DNA from: Lachnospiraceae bacterium
GTDB taxonomy: Bacteria > Bacillota > Clostridia > Lachnospirales > Lachnospiraceae
Reading direction: 5' to 3'
Length of the DNA stretch: 43,783 nt
Assembly: GCA_017521985.1 (NCBI GenBank)
Contig: JAFXAZ010000014.1
Location: 1-43,783 of the forward strand
Position 1 is the first letter of the stretch; every line of letters starts with the position of its first letter. A model generated the notes under the pieces. The model was not told the origin of the DNA and did not search any database. It saw only the letters and a list, made by a program, of their open reading frames with translations. Positions 35,105 to 42,839 of this stretch are shown here, piece after piece. A program made the translations under genes and the position numbers.

Positions 35105-36028
35105 ATGAAGAGAACAATTTTTTTACAGGATGAGAACGCAGTTTGGCTTAAGGGAAACCTTCATAGTCACAGCACCATGTCTGATGGTAGATTAACACCG
35201 GAAGAGATGAAAGAGGCTTACAAGCATCATGGTTATGACTTCTTGGTAATTAGTGACCATGATAGATACACAAATACAAAAAATATGACAGAAGAAGACT
35301 TTACCATGGTTCAGGGGTTTGAATTATATGGTAATGCAACAAATGACAAAGATATTCACATACACATTTTATTTGATGATAACTTTGACGAATTCGAGCA
35401 TGGACAGTATATCCATCTTCCGGAGAGAACCGGCGTAGCAACTAAGGCATTTTGCGAAGAAATGCGTGCTAAGGGTGCTTACATTATGTTAAACCACCCA
35501 CATTGGTCAATGCTTACCAGTGCGGAAGTAGAAGTGGATAGTTTTTACCATGCTGTTGAACTTATAAATTATGAATCAGAATGGTTAGAAAACGTAGGCG
35601 ATGGTACCGTTTTCTGGACAGAAATGCTCTTTAAAGGTGCAAGACTTTGGGGCGGCGGTGCAGATGACAACCACAATGGGGACCCGGTAGATTCTATGTA
35701 CAGCGGTTCTTTTGGCGGCTGGACTGTAGTAAAGGCAAAAGACCGTTCTGCAAATTCTATTATTGAAGCATTAAAGACCGGCAGCTTCTATACATCTACA
35801 GGTCCTGAAATTTATGACTTTTATGTAGATGGCGATGAAGTACACGTAGTATGTTCACCGTGTGAGCGTATTTACATTGGTGGTCAGCACAGATGTCATC
35901 AGCGCAAGATTGGCAGACACGTTACCGAGTTTGTGACAAAATTAAAAGGAAAAGAAAAATTTGTTCGTGCAGAGGTTATGGATGCGGCAGGCAGAAGTGC
36001 CTACACTAATCCAATCTGGCTGGACTAA
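35105..36028 (+). CDS. PHP-domain metal-dependent phosphoesterase
   Basis: This 307-residue protein has the PHP motifs: GNLHSHSTMSDGRLTPEEM near residue 15, VISDHDRYT near 47, MLNHPHWSML near 130 and a late Asp-rich GGGADDNHNGD block near 190. A C-terminal beta domain follows. It would be a cytoplasmic, metal-dependent phosphatase or phosphodiesterase of the CehA/YciV-like type. ATG 35105 was chosen because GGAGG lies 8 bases upstream; the frame is open to TTG 35090. It is placed between an importer and a GH127-like gene, 36 bases before the latter, which suggests that it removes phosphate from an imported glycan or its products. The substrate is unknown. Confidence 0.82.
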   Translation: MKRTIFLQDENAVWLKGNLHSHSTMSDGRLTPEEMKEAYKHHGYDFLVISDHDRYTNTKNMTEEDFTMVQGFELYGNATNDKDIHIHILFDDNFDEFEHGQYIHLPERTGVATKAFCEEMRAKGAYIMLNHPHWSMLTSAEVEVDSFYHAVELINYESEWLENVGDGTVFWTEMLFKGARLWGGGADDNHNGDPVDSMYSGSFGGWTVVKAKDRSANSIIEALKTGSFYTSTGPEIYDFYVDGDEVHVVCSPCERIYIGGQHRCHQRKIGRHVTEFVTKLKGKEKFVRAEVMDAAGRSAYTNPIWLD

Positions 36029-36064
36029 TTATAAATTTTTAAAAGAAATACAAGGAGACTTGAT

Positions 36065-37771
36065 ATGAGCAAAGCAAATTTTAAAGCATTTGACCCGGTT
36101 CATGTAGCAGAGCTGGCAATCAATTATCTGAAGAATATGACAGATGATGCAAATGATTATTTACCATATTGGCTGGTATTACCACACAAAAAACCGGCAG
36201 AAGCAGCACATTGTAAGGTAGACGATGCAGAGTTAGTTGCATCCTGGTTTGAAGGTATGAGCTGTGCAAGAGAAATCGTTGGCACAGAGGATGGTGCTGA
36301 GCAGCAGGCAGGATTCCGCAGACATTTAATGAAATCCTGGGGTGAGCATGGTCTTCGTTATCATGAAAAATATCCATGGACTCACACTATGCATGCTTCC
36401 TTCCATGAAATGGGCTATGTACTTTCTGCATTAAACCGTTGTTTAGTATTAGACCCTACCGATGCAGAAGCAGAAGAAAGAGCAGCAAACCTAGTAAAGG
36501 GTATGTTAGGCGTAGTAATTCAGAGAAAGACGAAAGTTTTCTGGTCCGGTGACAGTGAAGAAACACAGAAGGTTTACGAGTTCCCTAACGATATTTATTT
36601 ACAGGACAAGGGATTTGATTTACAATATCATACAGGTCGTGGTGAGCAGCCAATCCGTAATGGTGTAATTCTATATCCGTTAGTACAGAGATATGCGATT
36701 ACAGGCGACGAAAATGCACTTGACCTTGCAATTGGTTATGCAAACTTCTTACTTGGTCCATCCAGATATTTCTCTTACAACATGGAATACTATGGACACG
36801 TACACTCTGCTTTGTGGGTAGCAAGTGGTTTGGTAATGCTCGGTCGTGTAACAAATGATAAGTATTATGTCGAAAAAGGTAAGCAGATATACGATTACAC
36901 ACGTTCTATGACATCTGATTTCGGTTGGGTTCCTGAATATGCAAAGTGGCATCCAATGAACGAAGAAAACTGTGAAACCTGCTGTATTAAGGACTTAATC
37001 GAATGTACACATGAATTAATCTTAGCCGGCTATACCGAATACTGGAAGGATTTGAACTCTTTTGTACGTAATCAGTTAGTAGAAAACCAGGTTATCAGCA
37101 CAGGTTACGTTGTAACAGACGATACCAAGGAAGATGATAAGGCTGCAGGTCTTACATACAAGTTCTTAAATAAGAGAATGATTGGTGGTTTCTCCGGCGG
37201 TACCTTGCCAAACTCTATGAGTTTAACACGTTTCCGTTCTATCGCAGGCTGCTGTGCAGGTTTTGCACCAATCGGTCTTTGGAGAGCATGGACGGTATCT
37301 GTAGAAGAAACAGACACAAGAGTAACCGTAAATATTCCTTTAAATAAAGAAGTAAAGAAAGCCTATGTAAGAAGCTTCTATCCAAACGAAGGTGCTATCG
37401 AAGTAACTGCTACAGCAGATACAGAAATTGGTATCCGTTTATATGACTGGATGGGCGAAGATGTTAAGGTAACCTTAAATGGTGAAGCAGTAGAATATGT
37501 GGTAGAAGACGGCGTTGCAGTTGTTAAGGCAAAGACAGACGATGTAGTGGTTCTTGAACATGCTATCGAAACCGTTACTAAGCCGGAAATCGTTCGTGGC
37601 GAAGAATACCAGATTGTTTGGAGAGGTTCTGACGTTGTGGATATTTTACCACACGGCGACCACCAGAGACTGTACCAGAGAAATCTGGATGTACCATTTG
37701 AAGAGCCATCACCGGAAGATGTAGTATTTACCGGTGCTGCAAACTATGGTCCGACACAGCAGAAGAGATAA
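36065..37771 (+). CDS. GH127/DUF1680-like glycoside hydrolase with Cys/Glu metal site
   Basis: This 568-residue cytoplasmic protein has an (alpha/alpha)-barrel part (about 1-400) followed by a beta domain. Its key mark is an ENCETCCIKD motif (Glu304, Cys306) and a second pair GCCAGF (Cys396, Cys397). This mirrors the Glu-Cys-Cys-Cys zinc site of GH127 beta-L-arabinofuranosidases, where a Cys is the nucleophile, with similar spacing. Overall it looks divergent from typical GH127 proteins, so the activity (beta-L-arabinofuranosidase or another sugar) is an inference. AAGGAGA precedes the ATG. Biased codons resemble those of the binding-protein gene. A palindromic element starts directly after its stop. 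Confidence 0.65.
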   Translation: MSKANFKAFDPVHVAELAINYLKNMTDDANDYLPYWLVLPHKKPAEAAHCKVDDAELVASWFEGMSCAREIVGTEDGAEQQAGFRRHLMKSWGEHGLRYHEKYPWTHTMHASFHEMGYVLSALNRCLVLDPTDAEAEERAANLVKGMLGVVIQRKTKVFWSGDSEETQKVYEFPNDIYLQDKGFDLQYHTGRGEQPIRNGVILYPLVQRYAITGDENALDLAIGYANFLLGPSRYFSYNMEYYGHVHSALWVASGLVMLGRVTNDKYYVEKGKQIYDYTRSMTSDFGWVPEYAKWHPMNEENCETCCIKDLIECTHELILAGYTEYWKDLNSFVRNQLVENQVISTGYVVTDDTKEDDKAAGLTYKFLNKRMIGGFSGGTLPNSMSLTRFRSIAGCCAGFAPIGLWRAWTVSVEETDTRVTVNIPLNKEVKKAYVRSFYPNEGAIEVTATADTEIGIRLYDWMGEDVKVTLNGEAVEYVVEDGVAVVKAKTDDVVVLEHAIETVTKPEIVRGEEYQIVWRGSDVVDILPHGDHQRLYQRNLDVPFEEPSPEDVVFTGAANYGPTQQKR

Positions 37772-37776
37772 GTAAT

Positions 37777-37962
37777 TGTTCCGGCGTGCTGTCCTACACT
37801 GGTGCGCGTGACCATGCTTTTGAAGCACGCTCTCGCTCTAAGCTCACATAGCGGTACTAAGCTCGACTTCGGCTAGAGCCTTGTCTCGCTAAGGACCGAT
37901 GCTCGCTTGAAGGCTTCTAAAGCATGGTCACGCGCACCAGTGTCAGGCAGCACGCATGAACA
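37777..37962. repeat. Large palindromic element (MITE-like or structured RNA)
   Basis: The arms 37784-37826 and 37913-37955 (43 bases each) pair at 39 of 43 positions. A further TGTTC/GAACA pair extends the stem to 37777 and 37962 after a 2-base mismatch. The 86-base centre carries internal hairpin potential (for example CCTT-N8-AAGG) and short direct repeats (TCTCGCT, CTAAGCTC). AGTAA occurs on both sides (37771-37775 and 37962-37966) as a possible 5-base target duplication. No open frame of note is inside. There is no T run, so it is unlikely to be a normal terminator. Confidence 0.7.
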
Positions 37963-37985
37963 GTAACATAAATAAAATGATATAA

Positions 37986-38053
37986 ATGCTCCGCTAAGAT
38001 GTGCAAAATGTGCCGGAAGATGCACATTTGTGCGGATGGCGGAGTATTTTTTG
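37986..38053 (+). terminator. Terminator before the metallophosphoesterase operon
   Basis: ATGCTCCGC (37986-37994) pairs with GCGGAGTAT (38039-38047), with an inner ATGTGC/GCACAT hairpin, followed by a run of Ts to 38052. A TATAAT at 38083-38088 shortly after could start the next transcript, though its -35 is unclear. Confidence 0.75.
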
Positions 38054-38110
38054 TAAGAAGTAAAATTTTGCAAAATATAAAGTATAATGCATTATGTGGA
38101 GGACACACGT

Positions 38111-39085
38111 ATGATTAGAAAAATAACAAGCGATCGTCCGTTTAAGATTTTGGGTTTTACAGATACCCACATCGATGACTGGGCGGAGCGTTTGGAAGTG
38201 ACTATGAAGTTGATGGTGGAAACCATTCAGGCAGAGCAGCCGGACTTGGTTGTTTTTGTAGGTGATAATGTGACAGGTGGTGACAACAGAGCTCGTGCAG
38301 ATCGTTTCCAAAAAACGTTGACGGAGCTAGGGGTACCATGGGCACCGGTGCTTGGCAATCACGAGGGGGATAATCCAATGTCTATGCTGCGCGGTGAGAT
38401 GATTATTTGTTTCCGAAAGTCTCCTCTTTGTCTGGTTCCTGAGAAAAAGGCAACTTTAGCAGATGGTACTGAGGTGTATGGCGAGACCAATTATGTGCTG
38501 GAGCTCAAAAATGAAGCAGACGAAGTGGTGCATAAATTGATTTTTATAGACTGCGGACCGGACACCAATCCGGAAGAACTTTTAAAATATGGTATCGTAA
38601 CTGAGAAAAAGAATCCGGACGGATTTTTAAAGGAAAGCCAGATTGCATGGTATCGTGAGCAGGTAAAAAATGACTTGTGTGAGTCTACGGTATTTTGCCA
38701 TATTCCGCTTATGGAGTTTCGCGAGGCTTTTGAGAAGGGTGAAATCGTGGCAGGTGTCAATTATGAAGGTGTTGCCACGTCCCCTTACAACAGTGGTATG
38801 TTTGACGTATTGCTGGAGGAAGGAAAGAGCAAAACATTTGTTGTAGGTCACGACCATATTAATTGTGCAAGAGTATTATACAAGGGCATGATGCTGATGT
38901 ACAACCGAATGAGCGGCATGTCTTCTTACAATACGATTAGTAAGAAGGTTGACACGAAGTTGATGCAGGGAGCAACCATTTATTATATTGATGCAGAAGG
39001 CAAGATTACCTTTGACGATGTAATTTATGAAGACAGGTATCCTCAGTATCGCGACGAGATTTATAGTGTTATTAGAAAAGAATAA
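38111..39085 (+). CDS. Calcineurin-like metallophosphoesterase, copy 1
   Basis: This 324-residue protein has the dimetal phosphoesterase motifs in order: FTDTHID (residues about 16-22), FVGDNV near 53, VLGNHEGD near 84, VFCHIPL near 198 and VVGHDHIN near 252. The family hydrolyses phosphomono- or diesters with two metal ions. There is no signal peptide. ATG 38111 was chosen because GGAGG lies just upstream and the next gene starts identically (MIRKIT); an in-frame ATG at 38087 lies before that site. The end YEDRYPQYRDEIY is shared with copy 2. It begins a three-gene phosphoesterase operon inside the glycan locus, so a phosphorylated sugar or glycan is a plausible substrate. Confidence 0.88.
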   Translation: MIRKITSDRPFKILGFTDTHIDDWAERLEVTMKLMVETIQAEQPDLVVFVGDNVTGGDNRARADRFQKTLTELGVPWAPVLGNHEGDNPMSMLRGEMIICFRKSPLCLVPEKKATLADGTEVYGETNYVLELKNEADEVVHKLIFIDCGPDTNPEELLKYGIVTEKKNPDGFLKESQIAWYREQVKNDLCESTVFCHIPLMEFREAFEKGEIVAGVNYEGVATSPYNSGMFDVLLEEGKSKTFVVGHDHINCARVLYKGMMLMYNRMSGMSSYNTISKKVDTKLMQGATIYYIDAEGKITFDDVIYEDRYPQYRDEIYSVIRKE

Positions 39086-39099
39086 AGGAAGTAAATTGC

Positions 39100-40074
39100 A
39101 TGATTAGAAAGATTACAAAGGACCGACCTTTGAAAATATTAAGTTTTACCGATATGCATTTGGACCGAGATGAAGGACAACGTCTTGCAACCTTGAAAGC
39201 ATTTCGTGAAACCATAGAAACAGAAAAGCCTGATTTGGTTACGATGGTAGGCGATAATGTGGTGGGTCATGCCGGACAAGAGCGTACCAGAGCACTTGCA
39301 GCTCTTATGACAGAACTCAAGATGCCATGGGCGCCGGTATTGGGTAACCATGAAGGAGATATGGAGGGCAGAGTTCCTAGAAAAGACGGTATTGATATGT
39401 TTAAAGAGTCTCCGTATTGTCTGATTCCGGAAAAGGAACCTGTTTTGGAAGATGGAACCGTAGTTTGGGGAAATGCCAATTATTCTGTGCCACTTTATAA
39501 TGATAAGGGAGAAATTTGCTTCCGCCTTATTTTCATGGATGGCGGCAGTCATGCAACGGATGAAGACCTGGCAGAAGTGGGTCTTACCAGAGTGCATAAT
39601 AATGAATATGAGTGGTTAAAGGAAAGCCAGATTGCCTGGTACAAAGAAACGATAAAAAACGATACCTGCCCATCTATGATCTTTTGTCATATTCCGCTTC
39701 CGGAATATAACGACGCTTTTGAAAAGGGTGAGGTTTTATGTGGCATTAAAGGCGAGCGAGTAAGTTGTGCAAGTTATAACAGCGGTATGTTTGATGCAAT
39801 GGTGGAGTCCGGAAAGACCATTTGCTATGTAACCGGTCATGACCATGTAAATGACTATCATGCTCTTTATAAAGGAATTCGACTTATTTACAATCGTGCC
39901 AGCGGATATTCCTCTTACAATGCTCTTACCAAAAAGGCATCTGATAAGCTGATGCAGGGCTGCAGCATTTATTACATTGACTATGAAGGTAAGATAAGCT
40001 TTGATGAAGTGGTTTATGAAGACCGTTATCCGCAGTATCGTGAGGAAGTATACCGTGTAATACGAAAGGAATAA
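39100..40074 (+). CDS. Calcineurin-like metallophosphoesterase, copy 2
   Basis: This 324-residue tandem paralogue has exactly the same length as copy 1. It has FTDMHLDRD, MVGDNVVGH, VLGNHEGDME, IFCHIPLPEY and VTGHDHVND, and the C-terminal block RYPQYREEVYRVIRKE is nearly the same as in copy 1. All metal ligands are kept in both copies, so both are probably active. The gene lies 14 bases after copy 1 and 4 bases before the next gene, with AAAGGAAG before the start. Residues around the second third differ most (for example RVPRKDGIDMFKES), which points to a different substrate preference. It is cytoplasmic by lack of a signal peptide. Confidence 0.88.
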   Translation: MIRKITKDRPLKILSFTDMHLDRDEGQRLATLKAFRETIETEKPDLVTMVGDNVVGHAGQERTRALAALMTELKMPWAPVLGNHEGDMEGRVPRKDGIDMFKESPYCLIPEKEPVLEDGTVVWGNANYSVPLYNDKGEICFRLIFMDGGSHATDEDLAEVGLTRVHNNEYEWLKESQIAWYKETIKNDTCPSMIFCHIPLPEYNDAFEKGEVLCGIKGERVSCASYNSGMFDAMVESGKTICYVTGHDHVNDYHALYKGIRLIYNRASGYSSYNALTKKASDKLMQGCSIYYIDYEGKISFDEVVYEDRYPQYREEVYRVIRKE

Positions 40075-40078
40075 AAAT

Positions 40079-40831
40079 ATGAAAATAGTTACATTTAATA
40101 TTAGATTTAATAATCCTAACGATGGAGAGTTTTCTTTTGAACATCGTAAAGAGGAAGTTATTCGTCGCATTCAGGCAGAACAGCCGGATGTGATTGGATT
40201 TCAGGAAATAAGAGACGAGGTGCAGGCTTGGATGGAAGAGCAACTTCCGGAATATGCATGGGTGGGTCATGGACGCACTGCTCAGTTGGACGGCGAACAC
40301 TGTCCGGTTATTTATCGCAAGGACAAGTTTAAATTAAGAAATTTCCAGTGCTTCTGGTTGTCTGACACACCAAATATACCGGGCAGTAAATTTGAAAATC
40401 AGGGTTATCACCCAAGAATTTGCAATATGCTGCTTTTATACAGTGTGGAGGATAAGAAGACAATCGGTGTATTTAATACACATCTGTGTAATATAAGTGC
40501 GGATGCACGTAAAAAATCCATGGAACTTATGCTTGCAAAGGGTGATGAATTCCTTGCAGGAGAAAAAATGCCTATTTTTATTATGGGTGACTTTAATGCA
40601 GAGCCGGGCTGGCCGGAACTTGCAGCAATGGACGATAGAGCTGATTACAAAGACGTTACCAGTCATATTCCTGCAACTTTCCATGGTTTCTTCAAGGCGC
40701 CAACGGAAAAAATCGATTACATTTATGTAAACGATATGGTGAAGGTAATAAGCTGCGATACATGGGAGTCTGAGGAAGGACACATTTGTTTGTCTGATCA
40801 TTATCCAATTGGGTTGCTCTGTGAGATTTAG
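40079..40831 (+). CDS. Endonuclease/exonuclease/phosphatase (EEP) family protein
   Basis: This 250-residue protein has the EEP fold motifs: TFNIRFNNPNDG at the start, VIGFQEI near 41, FNTHLCN near 131, MGDFNAEPG near 167, KIDYIYV near 210 and LSDHYPIGL at the end. The family ranges from exonuclease III to inositol polyphosphate phosphatases and sphingomyelinases. In cytoplasmic members close to carbohydrate genes, a phosphodiester or phosphosugar is the common suggestion. The gene follows the second metallophosphoesterase by four bases, with AAAGGA before its ATG, so all three are one operon. The start MKIVTFN is standard. The actual substrate cannot be read from the sequence. Confidence 0.87.
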   Translation: MKIVTFNIRFNNPNDGEFSFEHRKEEVIRRIQAEQPDVIGFQEIRDEVQAWMEEQLPEYAWVGHGRTAQLDGEHCPVIYRKDKFKLRNFQCFWLSDTPNIPGSKFENQGYHPRICNMLLLYSVEDKKTIGVFNTHLCNISADARKKSMELMLAKGDEFLAGEKMPIFIMGDFNAEPGWPELAAMDDRADYKDVTSHIPATFHGFFKAPTEKIDYIYVNDMVKVISCDTWESEEGHICLSDHYPIGLLCEI

Positions 40832-40880
40832 TTAAAATATTATCATTGACAAAGTGATGATGATTTGCGAAAATAATGAG

Positions 40881-40909
40881 TTGGAAGAATAGAAAATAAA
40901 GTCTATTAT
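40881..40909 (+). promoter_or_regulatory. Candidate promoter for the ROK kinase operon
   Basis: TTGGAA (40881-40886), 17 bases and TATTAT (40904-40909) lie 23 bases before the ATG. A TTGACA also occurs at 40846-40851, with only a weak -10 at 40872-40877. Confidence 0.45.
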
Positions 40910-40932
40910 AAGCGATAAAGAGAGGTTTTTTT

Positions 40933-41877
40933 ATGAGAGTAGGCGTGGATATCGGTGGTATGTCTATTAAGATTGGCTTGGTGGATGATAGTAAGAAAAT
41001 CGTAGCCAAAAAAGTAATTCCAACCCAGTCTGATGTATTACCTGCAGAGGGTGTTGTGGCAAATATTGCAGACGCAATCATAACATTATTGGAAGAAAAT
41101 AATTTGGCTGTGGAGCAGTGCGAGAGCATTGGTGTTGCTTGTCCGGGTACTGTAGATGGACGAACCGGCGTGGTTTTATATTCCAACAACATTAGATGGG
41201 AGGACGTTCCTATGTTGGATATCCTCCGAGAAAAATTGCCTGTTCCGATGTTTTTGGCAAATGATGCCGATGCAGCAGCACTGGCAGAGGTCATTGCCGG
41301 TGCAGCAAAGGACAAGGAAAATGCAGTACTTCTGACACTGGGTACTGGTGTAGGTGGCGGTGTAATCATTAACGGCAAGATTTTTACAGGTCCGCTTCGT
41401 GGTGGTTGTGAGCTGGGGCATATGGTAATCAGACATGGAGGTAAGCCTTGTACCTGCGGCAGAAGAGGTTGCTTTGAGGTTTATGCATCTGCAACTGCTT
41501 TGATGGAGTTAGCAAGAGAAACAGCAGTAGCACATCCGGAATCTTTAATGAATACCATGGCAGACGGCGACGTATGTAAGATTGACGGACGTATTGTGTT
41601 TGATGCAGAAAAGGCCGGCGATAAGGCAGCGAAGTTGGTAGTAGAGCAGTACGAAGAAGATTTAAGTGTTGGTATTGCCAATGTTATTAATATGTTCCGT
41701 CCGGAAGTGATTATTTTGGGCGGCGGTGTATCTGCACAGGAAAAGTATCTTACAGATGCATTGCAGGAAAAAGTTAACGGCATGTGCTATGGCGGTTTTA
41801 TTTGTGAAGTGGCCCCAATTGTAACAAGTGAATTAAAGAATGATGCAGGTATTATTGGTGCTGCATATTTAAGCTAG
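40933..41877 (+). CDS. ROK-family sugar kinase (glucokinase-like)
   Basis: This 314-residue protein has the ATP-binding GVDIGGMSIKIGLVDD start, a PGTVDGRTG sugar-site loop, NDADAAALAE near residue 116, the GTGVGGGVIINGK phosphate loop, and the ROK zinc motif CTCGRRGCFEVYAS near 178. It would phosphorylate glucose, or mannose or another hexose, at C6 in the cytoplasm. The ManA gene starts 8 bases behind it and a phosphohexomutase follows, so the three form an operon that turns free hexoses into glycolytic and glycogen intermediates. With GH125 in the same locus, mannose is a likely substrate. Confidence 0.9.
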   Translation: MRVGVDIGGMSIKIGLVDDSKKIVAKKVIPTQSDVLPAEGVVANIADAIITLLEENNLAVEQCESIGVACPGTVDGRTGVVLYSNNIRWEDVPMLDILREKLPVPMFLANDADAAALAEVIAGAAKDKENAVLLTLGTGVGGGVIINGKIFTGPLRGGCELGHMVIRHGGKPCTCGRRGCFEVYASATALMELARETAVAHPESLMNTMADGDVCKIDGRIVFDAEKAGDKAAKLVVEQYEEDLSVGIANVINMFRPEVIILGGGVSAQEKYLTDALQEKVNGMCYGGFICEVAPIVTSELKNDAGIIGAAYLS

Positions 41878-41885
41878 GAGATAAG

Positions 41886-42833
41886 ATGGCGTTATTAAAA
41901 TTAAAACCAAGCTTTAAAGATTATTTATGGGGTGGACATCGCTTGGTCGATGACTACCAAAAAGAGTATGATGGAGAGATTCTGGCAGAAAGCTGGGAGT
42001 TATCCTGTCACCCGGATGGACCTTCTTTCATTACCAACGGAGAGCATGCCGGTAAAACCTTGAGAGAATTTATTGAGTCTGAAGGTAAGGAAGTATTAGG
42101 CGCAAATTGTGAGCGTTTTGAGGACTTCCCGATTCTTGCCAAGTTTATTGACGCAAGAGACAGCCTTTCCATTCAGGTGCACCCGGATGATGCGTACGCA
42201 CTGAAGAATGAAGGTCAGTATGGTAAGACGGAAATGTGGTATGTGATGGACTGTGAGCCGGGAGCATATTTGTATTATGGTTTTAACCGTGAAGTGTCTG
42301 CGGAGGAATTTGCAGAGCGTATTGAGAATGAAACCTTAGAAGAGGTGCTGAATAAGGTAGAAGTACATAAAGGAGACGTGTTATTTATCGAGGCACGCAC
42401 CTTACATGCTATTTGCAAAGGAATTTTAATTGCAGAGATTCAGCAGAATTCCAATCTTACCTATCGTATTTACGACTATGGTCGTGTGGGAGCAGACGGC
42501 AAAAAGCGTGAACTTCATGTAGAGAAGGCGCTGAAAGTAACGGACCGTTTCCCGGTTGTAAAAAATACAGAGGCATATCCTCATGTAGCAGACTGTGAGT
42601 ATTTTACCGTAGATAAATTATATTTAGACGGTGTTCTTATGGGCAGTGTAAGAGGTATGGTTGACAAATCCTCCTTTGTGAGTATACTGTTTATGGAAGG
42701 GGAAGGACAGATATCCTGTGGCGGAGAAGTGCTTCCTTACAGAAAGGGTGACAGTTTCCTTCTTACAGCAGACAGTGGCGAGTATGAGGTGTGTGGAAGC
42801 TGTGAAGCACTCGTGACAACGATTAGGAGTTAA
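41886..42833 (+). CDS. manA: Mannose-6-phosphate isomerase, class I
   Basis: This 315-residue cupin-type enzyme has FKDYLWGGHRL near the start, LAKFIDARDSLSIQVHPDD near residue 90 with zinc ligands, KTEMWYVMD near 115, HAICKGILIAEIQQNSN near 178 and the TYRIYDYGRVG signature. It converts mannose 6-phosphate to fructose 6-phosphate in the cytoplasm using zinc. The length fits the short Firmicutes ManA form. It sits between the ROK kinase (8-base gap) and the phosphohexomutase (6-base gap). Together with GH125, it points to mannose as at least one product of this locus. Confidence 0.93.
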   Translation: MALLKLKPSFKDYLWGGHRLVDDYQKEYDGEILAESWELSCHPDGPSFITNGEHAGKTLREFIESEGKEVLGANCERFEDFPILAKFIDARDSLSIQVHPDDAYALKNEGQYGKTEMWYVMDCEPGAYLYYGFNREVSAEEFAERIENETLEEVLNKVEVHKGDVLFIEARTLHAICKGILIAEIQQNSNLTYRIYDYGRVGADGKKRELHVEKALKVTDRFPVVKNTEAYPHVADCEYFTVDKLYLDGVLMGSVRGMVDKSSFVSILFMEGEGQISCGGEVLPYRKGDSFLLTADSGEYEVCGSCEALVTTIRS

Positions 42834-42839
42834 AATCAT

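Noticed and set aside
37777-37962. Palindrome as a simple Rho-independent terminator
   Set aside because: No T run follows, and the 86-base loop and 43-base arms are far larger than normal terminators; a proper terminator lies at 37986-38053.
37873-38108. Two short overlapping minus-strand frames next to the palindrome
   Set aside because: They cross the palindrome and the terminator, have no motif and no ribosome binding site.
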